Assembly: GCA_021234155.1 (NCBI GenBank)
Contig: JAJEKV010000399.1
Location: 108,970 to 172,969 of the forward strand
Length of the DNA stretch: 64,000 nucleotides
DNA from: Isoetes taiwanensis
Lineage: Eukaryota; Streptophyta; Lycopodiopsida; Isoetales; Isoetaceae
Direction: 5' to 3'
Part shown: positions 12,608 to 24,890 of the stretch, one piece after another
How positions within the stretch are numbered: the stretch's first letter is position 1
Layout: each line of letters begins with the position of its first letter
Translations under genes and position numbers: made by a program
Notes under the pieces: generated by a model
What the model was told of the DNA's origin: nothing
The model's database searches: none
Seen by the model: the letters and a program-made list of their open reading frames with translations, nothing else

Positions 12608-12820
12608 GGGGCGTGTTGGCCTAGTGGTTAGTCCACTCGTCTAGCACATTGAGGTCTCGTGTTCGAACCTCACTAGGATCTTGGCATCTTAGGACCTTTG
12701 GCCCCTGGTATCCTTGTAGGGGGCGGTGCTCCTTGAAGGGGGATTGCAAGAACATGCCATGTGCCGTCGTATGTCCTAAGGGATGCTGGCTAGTGCTACG
12801 ACGTAAAAATACACCTTCCT
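12608..12820 (+). mobile_element. tRNA-derived SINE
   Basis: The head carries a good RNA polymerase III A box (TGGCCTAGTGGTTA, 12617-12630) and a B box core (GTTCGAACC, 12661-12669). There is no matching acceptor stem, so this is not a working tRNA gene. The body (TTGGCATCTTAGGACC... to CTACGACGTAAAAATAC) is unrelated to tRNA. The 3' end is near a 75-bp segment that is repeated downstream. Exact ends and target duplication are not clear. Confidence 0.65.
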
Positions 12821-12821
12821 T

Positions 12822-12897
12822 CTTTTGATCATACTGATTTCGAAAATGCACAAGATCTCTGTATATACGCAATTACGTTCACTTCTGGAACTAGCTT
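12822..12897 (+). repeat. 75-bp direct repeat, copy 1
   Basis: CTTTTGATCATACTGATTTC through CACTTCTGGAACTAGCTT matches 13085-13160 with few changes. It abuts the 3' end of the SINE. Confidence 0.75.
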
Positions 12898-13084
12898 GTG
12901 ACCAAAGCATGGGGGATATTTGAGCCCATTATAATGGAAACTGCATGCCAGAGAATTATAAAGTTCTTTAAACGTTTGTGGTGTTGATAAACACCAAATT
13001 ACAATAAAAAGAAATCTAATATTAAAAAACATACAACATTTTAGGACAAGTTCATGGTCTTTAGTACCTCCAACATTTTTGTGC

Positions 13085-13160
13085 TCTTTTCATCATACTG
13101 ATTTCGAAAATGCACAGACCTCTGTACATAAGCAATTACGTTCACTTATGTTATTAGCTT
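13085..13160 (+). repeat. 75-bp direct repeat, copy 2
   Basis: Partner of 12822-12897. The intervening 190 bp are unique. Confidence 0.75.
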
Positions 13161-13215
13161 TTCCAAGTAAGGTACCATAGTCTTCAACAGGTAATCACCG
13201 TCATTTACGTCAAGC

Positions 13216-13470
13216 ATGAAGGACCTTGGTGTGATGCAGGAAAATATTTTGCTTATCTCATTGTTAGTCCTGTGCCTCCTGGTTCAGGACTATTCATGCA
13301 TACGACGGACCAGGTCAAGCTCAAGGATCCACACACAGCCACGGGTCAGCCATCAAAAGCTCAGCAGAAGAACAAGCAGCAGACCCCGCAGTCAAAGCCT
13401 GCGTCCGTCAACAAGAGGCGCCGCTCTGACAAGTGATGGTCCGCCACCGCCCGCGTCAGCGTCAGCGTGA
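13216..13470 (+). CDS. Small ORF with signal-peptide-like start
   Basis: Eighty-four codons. A hydrophobic stretch at residues 10-25 (ILLISLLVLCLLVQ) is followed by a Ser/Arg-rich basic tail and a Pro-rich end. This could be a small secreted peptide, but composition alone is weak evidence. The surroundings are repetitive and there is no homology I recognise. It could equally be chance. Confidence 0.15.
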   Translation: MKDLGVMQENILLISLLVLCLLVQDYSCIRRTRSSSRIHTQPRVSHQKLSRRTSSRPRSQSLRPSTRGAALTSDGPPPPASASA

Positions 13471-15640
13471 TTCGAGGCACTTCAAGAGGCACCGCCAACA
13501 TTCCTGCAAATCAGGCCTCCTTCCAGGAGTCGGCACCGAGATCAGTCAGTGTCTATATTGGGCCAAAGGCCATTGTACTATATATAAGAGTAGAGCTAGC
13601 ACATGAGTTTTTAGAGGAGTTTTTGAGTCTTGTCTCTCTTCAGTCTTCTCTCGATTGCGAGAGCTCATGTATGTTCATCATTGATATCAAGGAAGCTTAT
13701 CATTTTTCTCTCACTGTCCTCTCTTGTTCTGTTTTCTTCTTCTTGTTCTTTTCTTGCAAATCCCGCGTGACATAGTCCCCCGGATTCTCCTGTTAGATCC
13801 AAGGGTCCTCACAGAGGGAGCCCTGTCTTGCAGGAGTTCCCGAACCCAGACCCCAAACACTCATCTTCAGCCACATCTGCCTTTCTTACATCTGAAGAGG
13901 TCATGCCCTCAGAAGGCAACACAGATGTGTCAAACATCCTCCTTGCTTCCTCTTCGTCTATGGTCACCTTAGGTTGAGTTTTCTTTGTTGCCATTCTATC
14001 CCTGCGCCAGCTTTGAAATTATATATCAGTGGAAGTTCTTCATTGTTTCTGCAAAAAACTATACCATGGGCGGGGTTTAGTGCTAAAATAAAATTTAAAA
14101 ATTCAGTTACACTCCATTAATTAGCGCTATTATTTAGGGCTAAAAATGGCATCATTTATGCCACCGTAGCGTGCGAGGATCCCTTTGTTCAGAAATACAT
14201 AGGCTCCAGTTTCCAACATGTGATAATGAAGCTAAATTGCTGAAAGAAGATGGATATATGATCAATCATATGCATGCAAAACTTCTCAAAAGGACGAGAT
14301 CTCTTACAAATTGGAGGTGTGTGGTTGCTTTAGATCAAGCATTCCAACAGATTGTTCCATATCTTCTGCAAAGCCAACGAACTTCAACCAGTGTTCTTTG
14401 TTTGCTGTGTACATCATGTAAAAGTATAGCAGATTTTATTTTCAAATAGATTGTTCCATGCTTCAATTGTTCTAGTCTATTCTATGTTATATATCTCATA
14501 AGTTTTGTATAACATCAGTAGTAATGTGCATGCATTTCTAGCTTGGTTGGGCACTTGTGCCATCAAAGTAGGACAAAGATTCTGTGTGTGTAGCCATGAA
14601 CTGCTTATACACTTGGGATTCTCATTTTTATAAAAAAGTCAATGGAAAAAAGGGATCCCAATCCAATGGCAAACAACATACAGCGGCGGTACCATTGATG
14701 GACGTTTAATTGCTATGTTTTCTTGCATATTTTCTGTTTCTAAGCATATTTTATCTATTTTATATAATACTGAGGTCATACAGTTCAACATCTTGATAAG
14801 CTCAAGCACTGCCACACAGATGATAATGCACAAGCTCATGGCAATGCACATATGATTTAGTTTTACACTTGTTCTGCATAAGAAAATATGGTTAACAGCA
14901 ATATAGATTTCACATACTCTCGGAGTGCTCTGAAGTGAATTCGATGTATATGTAGTTGCATCTCTACACAGATGAAGGCTTTGCTGCAGGAAATGATTTG
15001 GGCCAGGACCAAAGGACACTCAAGACATGGGCCAAAGGAAGGGATAGCCATAATTTGTCAGTCAGTTTCAGGGCAAAGTGGTTATCAAAGACTTATAGCT
15101 ATCAAAGACTAGCCATCAGAGTTCAGTTATAAAAAAAGGGGTTATCAAAGAGTTCAGTTTCAGGAGGAAGTGGTCATAGTAGCAAGTGGATTAGCGAGTA
15201 TGATGGGCTTTGAATAGATGGCAAGGTAAAAAAGAGAAACTATCAAGAGCTTCCAACAAATAGTAATGTCATCAAGGACATCAGTCTTTATCTTGCTATA
15301 GATGTGAAGGCATGATGATTGGACTACAATACTGCTTAAACCATCATTCAATTAAATTGGGATTATGTCTTAATTTTGGGATAAATTTTATATTGCACTT
15401 TTTTAGTAACTTTGTTAAATTCACTTTTTTAGTAACTTTGTTGCCCTTAGACTAGAATAGACGTTAACATATAATCACACACGGGAATATAAATTCACAC
15501 CTTAACTTCAAATTACAAAATCATATATCATGGAACTCAAGTAGTACACAACTTTTATTAACTGTAGAAAAGATACATAGTAACTATTTTTTATTTTTCC
15601 ACTAGCATCCCCAAGGATATGAGAACCTTATTCCTTACAT
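13471..15640. other. Unassigned, possible LTR fragment
   Basis: A TATATATAAGAG box at 13579 and a later CT-rich run ending GCGTGACA (13764-13771) resemble part of an LTR, but no partner was found. A 61-codon minus-strand frame (13809-13994, starts MATKKTQPK) is acidic and unrecognised. The rest is AT-rich without supported genes. A 31-bp block at 15339-15369 is shared, inverted, with 40995-41025. Confidence 0.3.
15339..15369 (+). repeat. 31-bp block shared inverted with 40995-41025
   Basis: AACCATCATTCAATTAAATT followed by GGGATTATGTC is the exact reverse complement of 40995-41025. It is probably a fragment of a dispersed repeat. Confidence 0.6.
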
Positions 15641-15641
15641 C

Positions 15642-18560
15642 CTAAGGTATTGTAACTCTCGCTGTTTTACTAGGAATAGTTTTTGGAGTCCACGAGTACA
15701 ATACGGTTTCAATATCTAGCCAAAGATCAGGATCACTTGGATTTCTCCTCCACCTCTTTGTCCAACAATCTGAATATCTTTCTTTGTCGGTGACATTACT
15801 CAACTGCTGTACTGGACACCACCATTCCATGCGCACCTTATTGAAGTTAGCATCACCTTCTTCTTTGCAAATATCCGAGATAGTGTATCCCAACCACACT
15901 GGATAGGTCTCTAGATCTGCTGGTTTTACTACTACAAATTGGTGGCACTCCACGTCAGTAGAAGGTTCATAACAATCCATGCCTAAATATTTTGGCCTAT
16001 CCTTCTTAGGACCAACATAGTGTTTATCAGATTGAGGAGGAGCATATGCCTTCACAATGCTACTAATGGTACCATCATCTTCGTCAGCACCAGCTAATGT
16101 ATTCCACTTACTTTTAGGGAACCACCCTTCTTTCAGCTCTTCTGAGGATGTGTCTACCTCATCCAACAAGTTGATCACCTTCTTCCAATAATCTATCAAT
16201 GCATGATTAGTCTCATCTGAATTAGTTTGCCAATCTGAATTAGTTTGCCAATGCTTGATGTAGTCATTGATGCCATCCTTAGTCAAGCCCAATTGCTTGA
16301 CTTCTTCAGTTGGTTTTAGAGCTTTTGGTTGACCAGGAGGTATCATAGGCTTGCCATTTGCATCCCTGTGCCAAATTTCTGCCCCACCTCTCCACTTCTC
16401 CTCTAAAGGTCTCATTTTCCATTGCATGATTGGAATCCCTTCTCTCACCCAAAAAGTGAATTGAAGAGGTCTAGAATGACCTTCCATGTCGAGAGCATAA
16501 CCATCCACAAAACTCTTCCAATCAGGCACTTCTTCTATGATAGATCCTATAGGAGATGGATTTGTACATCCATGAAATATTTCCAATAGCCTGGGAAAGT
16601 TGGTAATTGTCCTTTGTCTCAATACACGACTATATTTTCCAAACAATGCATCCACATCCTCATGAGTATGTGGGGCATTAGGAACCCCAAATTGACTCTT
16701 TCAAAAATACCCACGGTTTGTTAAGTAGGATAGGAAAGAAAACATCCACTGTTCTTATTTTGACCAGCACAATTATCTAGTTGCAAGAGGAGCTTGGGCA
16801 GATCTCGAGGGTTTAGCACAAGATGTTGAAGCTCCAACATGTTCATTAGGTTCATTCCTCCTAAATCTTGCCTTGCTAAACTTTTCAATACTATTAGGGG
16901 TTCCATCCAACAATGCACTATGTAGTGCGGCTAGGCTGTAGGATCTTGTAGGTGACCATTGTAACCCTTCTCATAGTTTCTTAAACACCTCATGATACTT
17001 TCAATGTGAAAATGCGGACCATCACTCCACAACTCTAAACTGAAATGGCCATAATAGGTGCAGGCGCCCATGCAATATTGCCCTGACCATTGAAATGCAA
17101 AGGGTATGATCTTCCACATGACTTAGGAATGTACTTGAATTGTGGAAGACAAGTCTTTGTTGGTCCATTTTATCATGTATAATACATAGATAGTTATTAG
17201 GTTCCATTGCGGATAAGGTCCTCCACATCCAATAAGTTGATCTACATGATAGTTGATCTGTCATATGGTCCTTCTATGTTCCCTTATCTTTGCCCTTAGA
17301 CTTGGTTGCACAGTCTTATCTAGTGTCTCCTTCAGCTTAGCACATAAATTGCACTTGGCAAAGTTGTTTGAAGTTTCTATGGTCACATGCTTGAAATGCT
17401 TATTCCATAGCCTACTAAAACCGGAATTTTGGGATATAGAGGCCACTCAAGTTCAGAAGCAATGCATTTATTTCCTCTAATATGCTCTTCCGGGTACAAT
17501 GGAATGGCAATCTCTTTTCAACAATAACTCTACCCTGTTCATCCTTCTTACTCTTATGTGGCATGTTTTTACGCATTGAAATCCACATATCTTTCAAATA
17601 TTTCCTTTGCGGCTATAGTTCTTGAGGTAGGCCTTACCGGGCCGGTGTTCCCATGCAATGCAATTTTACTACCATTTTCATGTCTCTTTTGCCGGTTGTG
17701 CCAAGAAGAGGTTGGAATTCCATGTATAGCCATCCATGCTTTTGAACATATCCACTTTCCATTCAATAGGAATCTTTTCTTCTTTGATCTTTCATCACGA
17801 ATTGCATAGCCGGATATGGTGTACATGAAATTCCTCCCGCTATCACACTTATGTTCACGATATGTAGCTCTTGCTACCACCATCTCCTCTATTGTGAACA
17901 TTCTAATCTGGGAGGCCCAACAACATTCACTTCCTCTAACCTTCATCAAGGCTTTGGAGAACAATCATAATCGACTTGCATCTTTTGGTGGGATAATGTT
18001 TGAAAGTTGGAAGTGGCCTCTTGCTACACTTTGTGTGAACATTATTGACAATGGTTCTACATCTATAGGAAACGTGTAGTTCCCCTCCAGTTGAATCTGT
18101 CCCTAGACCATGCAACAATAGTTGGAACCTCTAGTTGCTTCACACAAGCAAGGCATTCTTGTTTTGCTGAACCCTTTTCCTTCCAATTGTCATATAATTT
18201 TGAGATTGCCACACCTAACCTGTCCTCCCCTAATCTTTCATCATTCACTTTGCATTGATAGGATCTGCTAGAACAATAATCCCTTCTCCCATCGCCTCTA
18301 CATTTGCATGCATGCAATATCTTGACTTTTTGTTTTCCAATCGACCAGAGTATAAAGTACAATTTCCTTTTCTTTGGCATCATCCTTTTCATTTCTGGTC
18401 TTTTCCTTTCCTTTGCCATCATCTTTGTCATCTTCATTAGTTGGGGATTTTTCCTTGCCTTGATCAGCATCATTGGGGGCCTTGGGGGATTTAGCATTTT
18501 GCATGCCATTGACCTAAAATGCATAAAAACATATAGTAAGTTAGCATATCCAAATAACAT
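15642..18560 (-). pseudogene. DUF7869-type transposase-like gene, several frameshifts
   Basis: Read from 18560 leftwards, consecutive frames give one protein. A Cys-containing N-terminal part (CKCRGDGRRDYC) comes first, then a block ending WASQIRMFTIEEM and CDSGRNFMYTISGY. A linker (FERYVDFNA, then KDMWISMRKNMPHKSKK) follows, then a Cys motif (FAKCNLCAKLKE), NYLCIIHDKMDQ, and LQLDNCAGQNKN followed by HTHEDVDALFGKYSR. The last two motifs are typical of the DUF7869 family, as I recall it. They resemble the acidic and His positions of an RNase H-like core. The last 337 codons (15642-16655) are open and continue the family C-terminus. Breaks at about 16690, 16920, 17110, 17260, 17430 and 17590 need frame changes or introns. 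Families of this kind are often repeated and transposon-like; the true function is unknown. Confidence 0.6.
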
Positions 18561-18584
18561 CTCCCTAGCATGAGTTAACCTATA

Positions 18585-19012
18585 ATATATTAACCTATAA
18601 TAACCTTAAATGTTGTAACCTTAGAAAAAACTTTTGAGGTTATTATAGGTTAGCAATTTTTAGGTTAGAAGTTAATTATAGGTTATTATAGGTTAGAAGT
18701 TTTAAGGTAGGTAAGGTTAGAAGACTAAGGTTAAGGTGATGAGTTTAGGTTAAAAGTATTAAGGTTAAAAGGTAAGTTTTAGAAGTTCTAAGGTTAAAAC
18801 TTCTAACCTTAAATAAATATAACCTTTAAACTTCTAAAACTTAAAACTTCTAAAACTTAAAGCTTAAAACTTAAAAGTTAAGGTTAGAAGTACTAAGGTT
18901 AAAGTTAAAAAGGTTAAAAGTACTAAGCTTAAAAGTTTAGGTTAAAAGTATTAAGGTTAAAAGTTAAGGTTAAAAGTTAAGTTTTAGAACTTAAAACTTC
19001 TAAACCTTGTAA
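18585..19012. repeat. Low-complexity AAGGTTAAAAGTT tract
   Basis: Both TTAAGGTTAAAAGT-type runs and their complements (AACCTTAAAACTTC) alternate, so the strand can fold on itself many times. It is not the plant telomere repeat (TTTAGGG). No coding capacity. Confidence 0.85.
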
Positions 19013-19019
19013 TAAATTT

Positions 19020-19870
19020 TCGCGGCAGTTATTATGGCGCGGTACGAATTTTTTAAAGTAGTTATTACATTCAGTTTACACTCCCTTTCGAACTTTTGGT
19101 GCATGCGAACTTTCGAACTTCACACTCCCTTTCGAACTTTCGATTTCTCTCCACAATCTCTGATTTTCGGCAATCTCGGTGCGCTTACAATCACGGTGTG
19201 CTTCTCTGATTTTCGGCGCTTCTCTGATCACGGTGTGCTTTTCTGATTTTCGGCGCTTCTCGGCGCTTTCATCCAAAGCATTTCGAGCTTTCGGTAAGTA
19301 ATTTTTAAACCGGCTTCCTTTTCGAGTTTTCGGGCTTTTCTCGGCTTTTTACGGCTTTTCTCTGTGGCACCGGCTTCTACAATCTTACGCTTTGTCTTCT
19401 ACAATCTTACGCTTTTCTGTGGGTTTCGGCCCGGGGTTTTATTTCTACAAAGGTTTCGGCCGGGGTTTTTGATTTCTCAAAGGTTTCTCGGCTTCAGGGT
19501 TTTTGATTTCTCGGCTCAAAGGTTTCTCGGCTTCTTCTCGGCTCAAATCATCTGCTATTGGCTTGCTCTCGGCTGAAATCATCTGCTATTGACTTCTTCT
19601 CGGCTTATCCGTTGTTCTGCTCAAAGGTTTCTACAAAGCTCTCGGCTTCTCATATTGAAGTCTGTATTCAGAGGTTAGTATTTCATGTTCTTTACTTAAA
19701 GTCTGTTATCTTATTCTTGTTTTTATTCTAGTATTTGAAAGTTCTGTTCTATCTGCTTTATCTGTTCTTTATCTGTTATAAGAGCTTTAGGGTTAATCAA
19801 GGTGACTTTTAGATGCATCAATCCTATACTGCCCTAGCACCTTCATATATAGATCTATTGTTTATAAATA
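19020..19870 (+). other. CT-rich leader-like region, possible 5' UTR
   Basis: The region repeats short motifs such as CTCGGCTTC, CAAAGGTTTC and GGGTTTTTGATTTC between 19290 and 19660. A donor-like CTTTCG|GTAAGTAA lies at about 19292 and another, CAGAG|GTTAGT, at about 19673. After the retrotransposon, an acceptor-like CGTTCTAG at about 33671 precedes ATGG. Together these suggest a CT-rich 5' UTR and a long first intron of the plus-strand locus at 33.4-40.7 kb. This gene model is inference. Confidence 0.35.
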
Positions 19871-19875
19871 CCATC
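19871..19875 (+). repeat. Target-site duplication CCATC, left
   Basis: CCATC precedes the left LTR and follows the right LTR (33109-33113) exactly. Confidence 0.9.
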
Positions 19876-21567
19876 TGTGACGCTCCCAGAATATATACGA
19901 CCCTCGGACGTATACATACGGGGACTTTCCCCTCCCATGGCGATCATCTCACCATGAGCAGGGCCCTCCGTCTATTTCGGGCCATCTATGAAATGAGGCC
20001 CGAAGAAGGACACGAAGGGGTCATTCGGCCCACGCCTTCAATGGGACTCCTACATCGCGGAAGCATGAATACAAGGGTTAGCACACAGCACGAATATACA
20101 TAAATAACCACCACGAAGGGTGGCGCATCCATCCAAAATACCAACGGCATAGAATATGCATCTAATCCTAGGAAAATGCCCAAAACCCAGGTTCTACCCC
20201 GGCTCAGACTCCAGTGAGGATCGACTGACGGCTGGGCCTCAAGAGATCAGCAGACCGAGTCTTGGCATGGCGTTGGCTGGTATAGAACATCGGCTAGGGT
20301 TGTCCACTCCATCCGCCCCTCCTGTGCACACTTTGCAGATGGGTCAATTCATGCTATGGCTTCGCTATAGCCTTCCGGAGACGCAGGTTCAAGGGATCAC
20401 CCTTTTGAGCCTACTCCAGGTTCATGACGCCTGGTCCGATGAGGCAGGTCGGGGAAGCGTCCCCTTCCAGAATCACAGTGGTTCCATGGGTGAGCTAGAG
20501 AATACGTGCCGCATCGGTGACCCCGTATCCGTGCAGAGCTTACTCACCCTAAATCTACTCAAAGTGCAAGGTGCTCCATACGGATCACACCTCTACACCC
20601 GGGGAGTGTCGGACCCATGCAGGCCCCCTACGTGGCCCGGCTATCGGGCCTAGCCCTTGTAGGAGTCTCAGGAGCCTTGTATGCTCATGCAAGACCCCAC
20701 CCCTCATGTCACCACTGTGTTCCTTGTCTGGTGCTAAGCCAGACCATAGCACCTAGGACCCGGTGGGCTCTTGTGCACAGGCCGCATATAATGGGACTCT
20801 ACAGGGCGCTATCTAGGAGCAAACTACAATACACGGTTCAGAGGTCTCTACCCCCCCGTAATCCCCCCGTTTCAGAGTCAGATTAAACAAAGAACTAACA
20901 ATCCATCCTTTCAGAGTAAGAACCAGAATTGAATATAAAGAGAACTTGCTTGTACAATCAAGGGTTAGTTTCTATGATTGAATCACAAAGAGAACAGAGA
21001 AACGGACACAACCAGGCGTTATCTAGAATCCACATAGCCACCTACCTGAATTCGGGCTGGACTCGTTTCCATGGGGGCCTCCATCTCCACGGGAGTTGAG
21101 AATTCATTTGTTGATTCAATGGACGGTTGGTATGGTGGCTCTCTTTTTGGTGTATGATGAATTTCGACTCTCGGCCTTCCTTGGTCGATCTTCGGGGAGT
21201 CAATCACGGGGATAGGGGTCAAGTTGGCATCCTAACTTGGCAACCCCATCTTGCCCAATCGATTGGGGCGGTGAAAGCCTTCCCAAACGGTAATTAGCCT
21301 AATTAAGTTATTATCTTTAATGTATTAAATTAGCATAGCTAATTTAATCCTTTTAAGAGTAACCCCCATGGTTACAATTAAGTTCCCATACCCCCATGGT
21401 GGCGTACCTTTAGGGGGGTGACGTGCTTGTATTTGTACATGTCCCGTATGAATACGTGACGTAGACCGTATAAATACATGGAACGTCCTTTAGGGGGTGA
21501 CGTGCTTGTATTTGTACATGTCAGTATGAATCGTGGCGTGAGACCGTATAAATATTGGAGCGTCACA
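19876..21567 (-). repeat. LTR (3' LTR of the chromovirus)
   Basis: It begins TGTGACGCTCCCAG and ends GGAGCGTCACA. It matches 31437-33108 over its whole length, with differences in short CG-rich patches. The distal 160 bp hold two copies of a ~75-bp unit. Confidence 0.92.
21407..21560 (+). repeat. Two ~75-bp tandem units inside the LTR
   Basis: GGGGTGACGTGCTTGTATTT followed by GTACATGTC, GAC(C)GTATAAATA and a GG/GA-ACGT end occurs twice in a row. The same pair is at 32945-33102 in the other LTR. CGTG/CACG boxes and a GTATAAATA box within suggest enhancer-type repeats, but their role is unproven. Confidence 0.7.
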
Positions 21568-21580
21568 TTCTCCCCTCCTT
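21568..21580 (-). promoter_or_regulatory. Polypurine tract
   Basis: The minus strand reads AAGGAGGGGAGAA directly before TGTGACG of the 3' LTR. This is a textbook polypurine primer position and fixes the element's orientation. Confidence 0.9.
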
Positions 21581-22259
21581 AAAAATAATGTCCCTCGGCA
21601 TTGGGGTTAGCTAATCGAATACATATAAATAAAGCACTCAATTAGAAAATGGAGTTAAGATGATAACATTAATACGTTGAAATTATAGTATTTCGGACAG
21701 TAATACATTGAAGTTGAAAATATCAAAGTACAAGCACCAAGGTGCCTTATACAAACTTATCATCAAGAGAGTGTAGGACCAATCATCCAGACAACAAAAA
21801 TCACACATGTAGACAAAACCAATACGGGAAAAGTTGGGTCATCAGCAACCCTCTATACAAAGGCGGTGGCGATCGTTCAGCGGCACGCACACATCAATAT
21901 ACCCGTAGGTTAATAATATGATTAAATTGTGGTTGAAGGGACCACCCCCTATAAATAAAAGAAAAAGTATCTAGAAGGGAACCTATCATGTCTACGGCTT
22001 GCAATTCATTGTGGCATAAGGAATGGTTCAGTTCCCCGTATAGCCGGAATGAACGCAGTCTATTTACTAGATGCTTTTTAAGCAATTCGCGGTCATGTCA
22101 ACATCAACAATACACCACGTCCTAGAGAACACGAAGGTGACCTCATCATTGGTTATTATTATAATATACGATGCATCTACCCCTCTAGAATATGATTCTC
22201 GGCAAATCAAGCCTTCAAGCTTACCGGGGGGCGGGGTTGATAGCATCGTTGATGGTCTT

Positions 22260-22440
22260 GACCACGAGATTCCTGCATGAAGTCGGGATAGTGCTTCTCA
22301 AGGTCTATCTTCATCACCGGGTAGCATCTTCAAGCGGTAAGTGCTTCCACTTGACCAAGTATTGCAACATTTGAGTCCTTACAGTACGTTTTGTAAGCTT
22401 CGATCAAGAAGAGCTTGGGGCACTATTTCCAGTGCTCTTG
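22260..22440 (-). pseudogene. Chromodomain at the end of integrase
   Basis: On the minus strand, one frame reads LQYLVKWKHLPLEDATR and continues with LEKHYPDFMQE after a small break. The LVKW-(K/N)-LP-EDATW signature is that of chromovirus integrase chromodomains, which target insertion by binding histone marks. Frames are interrupted. It places the element in the chromovirus branch of Ty3/gypsy. Confidence 0.65.
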
Positions 22441-22949
22441 GTCATTTTGTAGGAGAGTTGGGGTATCCAAGACCTCCTCGGATCAGGGGGGTGTGTTGCT
22501 TTAGAAGACTCCGTGAAAGACCTTGTGGATCTTCAAGCGGGGTGGCAAGTCCAAGCGATATGCTGTTCTCCCACGCGTTGGTAATCTGAGCGGCCCGCCC
22601 ATCGGGTGCCAACTTCTTTGATTACCAATTTTAAGCTTGGCTTGTTTTACTTTAATCTTAAGCCAAACTGATTAGCCCACTGGAAGATTAGGTGGGGTTC
22701 GGTGCTTATCCGCTAGACTCTTCGGACGATTGCGTCGCGGCCAATAAGTAACCCCGAACTTCCTCCACCAAGGCACGCATTTCTAAAAGGAGTTGTTGAG
22801 AGACCTCCACTTTAGAAGCGAGGGGTTATGCCGTGTGCGAGGTAAGACATTGATAGCCATAGTTTATCATGAAGGGAGACATCTTTGAAGACTCACGCCC
22901 GATCATTATGGCGAACTCTACGGATAAATATAATCCGCCCATTGTATTT

Positions 22950-23620
22950 GTTTACTCCATACATAGCCGTAGCATATCTTCGATAATCACGATTAACACG
23001 TTACGTTTGACCATCCATGCGAGGATGGTAGGTGTACTCATGGTAAGCAGCGAAAGTGCGGATGGTGTGAAGAAATCCTTCGAAGAATGCCCGACAAACT
23101 TAGGATCCCTATCGATACAATTACTCTCGGCATCCGTGCAACCTGAAAATTTCTTTTGCAAAGAGCAAGCGGTGTCGAAGGCGGTGTCGTGGTGCGACAT
23201 GGCGGGAAATGAGCCATCTTTGATAATTTGTCGACCACGACCATTAATGCATCATATCCACGGAGAGTGCGTGGAAGGCCCATAATGAAATCCATGGTTA
23301 TGACTTCCCACTTGGCATTGGGCACATCAAAGGTTGCAATTCCCACGGAACTCTTAATTGTTCAGCCTTGGTTTTGGGCGACAAACGACTTTGCTTGATG
23401 TACCTAGCAATATCCTTCTTCATCGAAGGCCAAAAATAGCTGGGCCGGATCTTAAAGTAAGTTTTCATAAAACCCGCATGTCCCGCTATAGGGTTTTTGT
23501 GTGTGTCATGGAGAATCGGCTTTTCGCACCCACGAAGTCATTTGGAACACACAACTTATCTTTGTGATATAACAAATTGCCCTCTTTCTTATATGAGCGG
23601 AATGCTTCCGTTCTTTATTA
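22950..23620 (-). pseudogene. Integrase (H2C2 and core), frameshifted
   Basis: The zinc-binding N-terminal part is at about 23400-23620 (reads NLLYHKDKLCVPND across frames). The core has VITMDFIMGLPRTLRGYDAL and VVVDKLSKMAHF at 23206-23346, with the first catalytic Asp in MDFI. The second Asp and the Glu fall in decayed frames. Integrase joins the cDNA to the host genome. Confidence 0.8.
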
Positions 23621-23703
23621 GTGCGGGCTTCCTTACCCAAACTTTCCCAAATATTACAAATTGGGATGCGTGGCGAGGTCATTTCTATATCGCTTCCCAA
23701 ACT

Positions 23704-24310
23704 TCATTTGGTGAGTGTGGAAATGGCGTTACAATGGGTCCGGGTTATGAAGGGATGGCGTGACAAAGCATCCGCAACCACATTGTGCTTTCGGCTTGTA
23801 TACAATCTCGAAGTCATATTCCTCGAGGAATTCCATCCATCTTTTTGACGGAGATTTAGATTTGGTGGGTGGATAGATATAGGAGACTCGATGATCCGTA
23901 TCGAGCTGAAACCTTCTACCAAGAAGGTAGTGTCTCCAAATCGGAGAGAAACACGAACAAGCCCGACAACTCGATCATGGGTAGGAATATCATTTTCTGC
24001 ATCATTCATCTTCTTTGAATCGTAGGCAACAACTCTCCCTTCTGCATTAAGACTCCACCGGTAGCTATCTTACTAGCATCGGTGGCTACCGATTTATCCT
24101 TTTCGGGGATCGAGGGCAAGGTGAGGACCGGTGTAGATGTTAAAGCATCCTTGAGCTTCGAGAAAGCCGACTTGGACTTTTGCTTTCCAATGTTCCATCC
24201 AATCCTTCACTTTCTCATGCCTTGTGAGATTAGTAAGAGGTGCGGCAATTGTTGCAAAATCCTTAACAAATTTCCGATAATATCCTGCGAGTCCCAAGAA
24301 ACTCGGGACC
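23704..24310 (-). pseudogene. RNase H domain, frameshifted
   Basis: GLAGYYRKFVKDFATIAAPL (24237-24297) is the usual RT-RNase H linker of gypsy pol, and HNVVADALSRH (about 23740-23775) is the usual RNase H end. The parts between are broken by frame changes. It would degrade the RNA strand of the RNA-DNA hybrid. Confidence 0.8.
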
Positions 24311-24319
24311 TACGAAACA

Positions 24320-24890
24320 TTAGGCTGGAATGGGCCAATCCTTTCTTGCTTCTATCTTGGGTCCGTAGCAATTCCTTACGCTGAAATAATATGCCCCAAA
24401 TAGTCGACCCAGCGGAGTGGCGAACTTGCATTTAGAAAACTTGGCAAAGAGCTGATGGCGTCTTAGCTTACGCAAAGCCAATCGAAGATGTTGTTCATGT
24501 TTTTGCAAGGTTTTACTATAGATGAGAATGCCATCAAAGAAAATGACAACAAAGTCATCCAAGTATTGGCGGAAGATGTCATTCATCAACCGCATAAATG
24601 TTGCAGGGGCATTGGTCAATCCAAAAGGCATGACGGTAAACTCATAATGCCCATATCTGGTGCGAAAAGCAGACTTATGAATGTCCTCCTCCTTTATCCT
24701 TATCGATGGTATCAGGGGCGCAAATCAATCTTTGAGAAATATTTTGCTCCTTGTGGCGGTCCATAAGATCATCGCCCTAGGCAAAGCATAGCGATTCTTG
24801 ATGGTATGCTTATTGAGTTGCCTATAATCAATACACATCCTTAAGGAGCCATCTTTCTTCTTGACAAAAGAATAGGGGCGCCAAATGGTG
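24320..24890 (-). pseudogene. Reverse transcriptase, catalytic Asp changed
   Basis: The frame at 24320-24631 reads [20 protein letters not shown], then [20 protein letters not shown]. In gypsy RTs the catalytic motif in this place is normally F-x-D-D-I-L. Here the second Asp reads as Gly (FFDGIL), which would abolish polymerisation if it is real. The upstream RT parts (24640-24890) are out of frame. Confidence 0.85.

Noticed and set aside
12608-12690. Functional tRNA gene
   Set aside because: A and B boxes are good but no acceptor stem pairs; it is the head of a SINE.
18585-19012. Interstitial telomere repeat
   Set aside because: The units vary around AAGGTTAAAAGTT and do not match TTTAGGG or a related plant telomere repeat.
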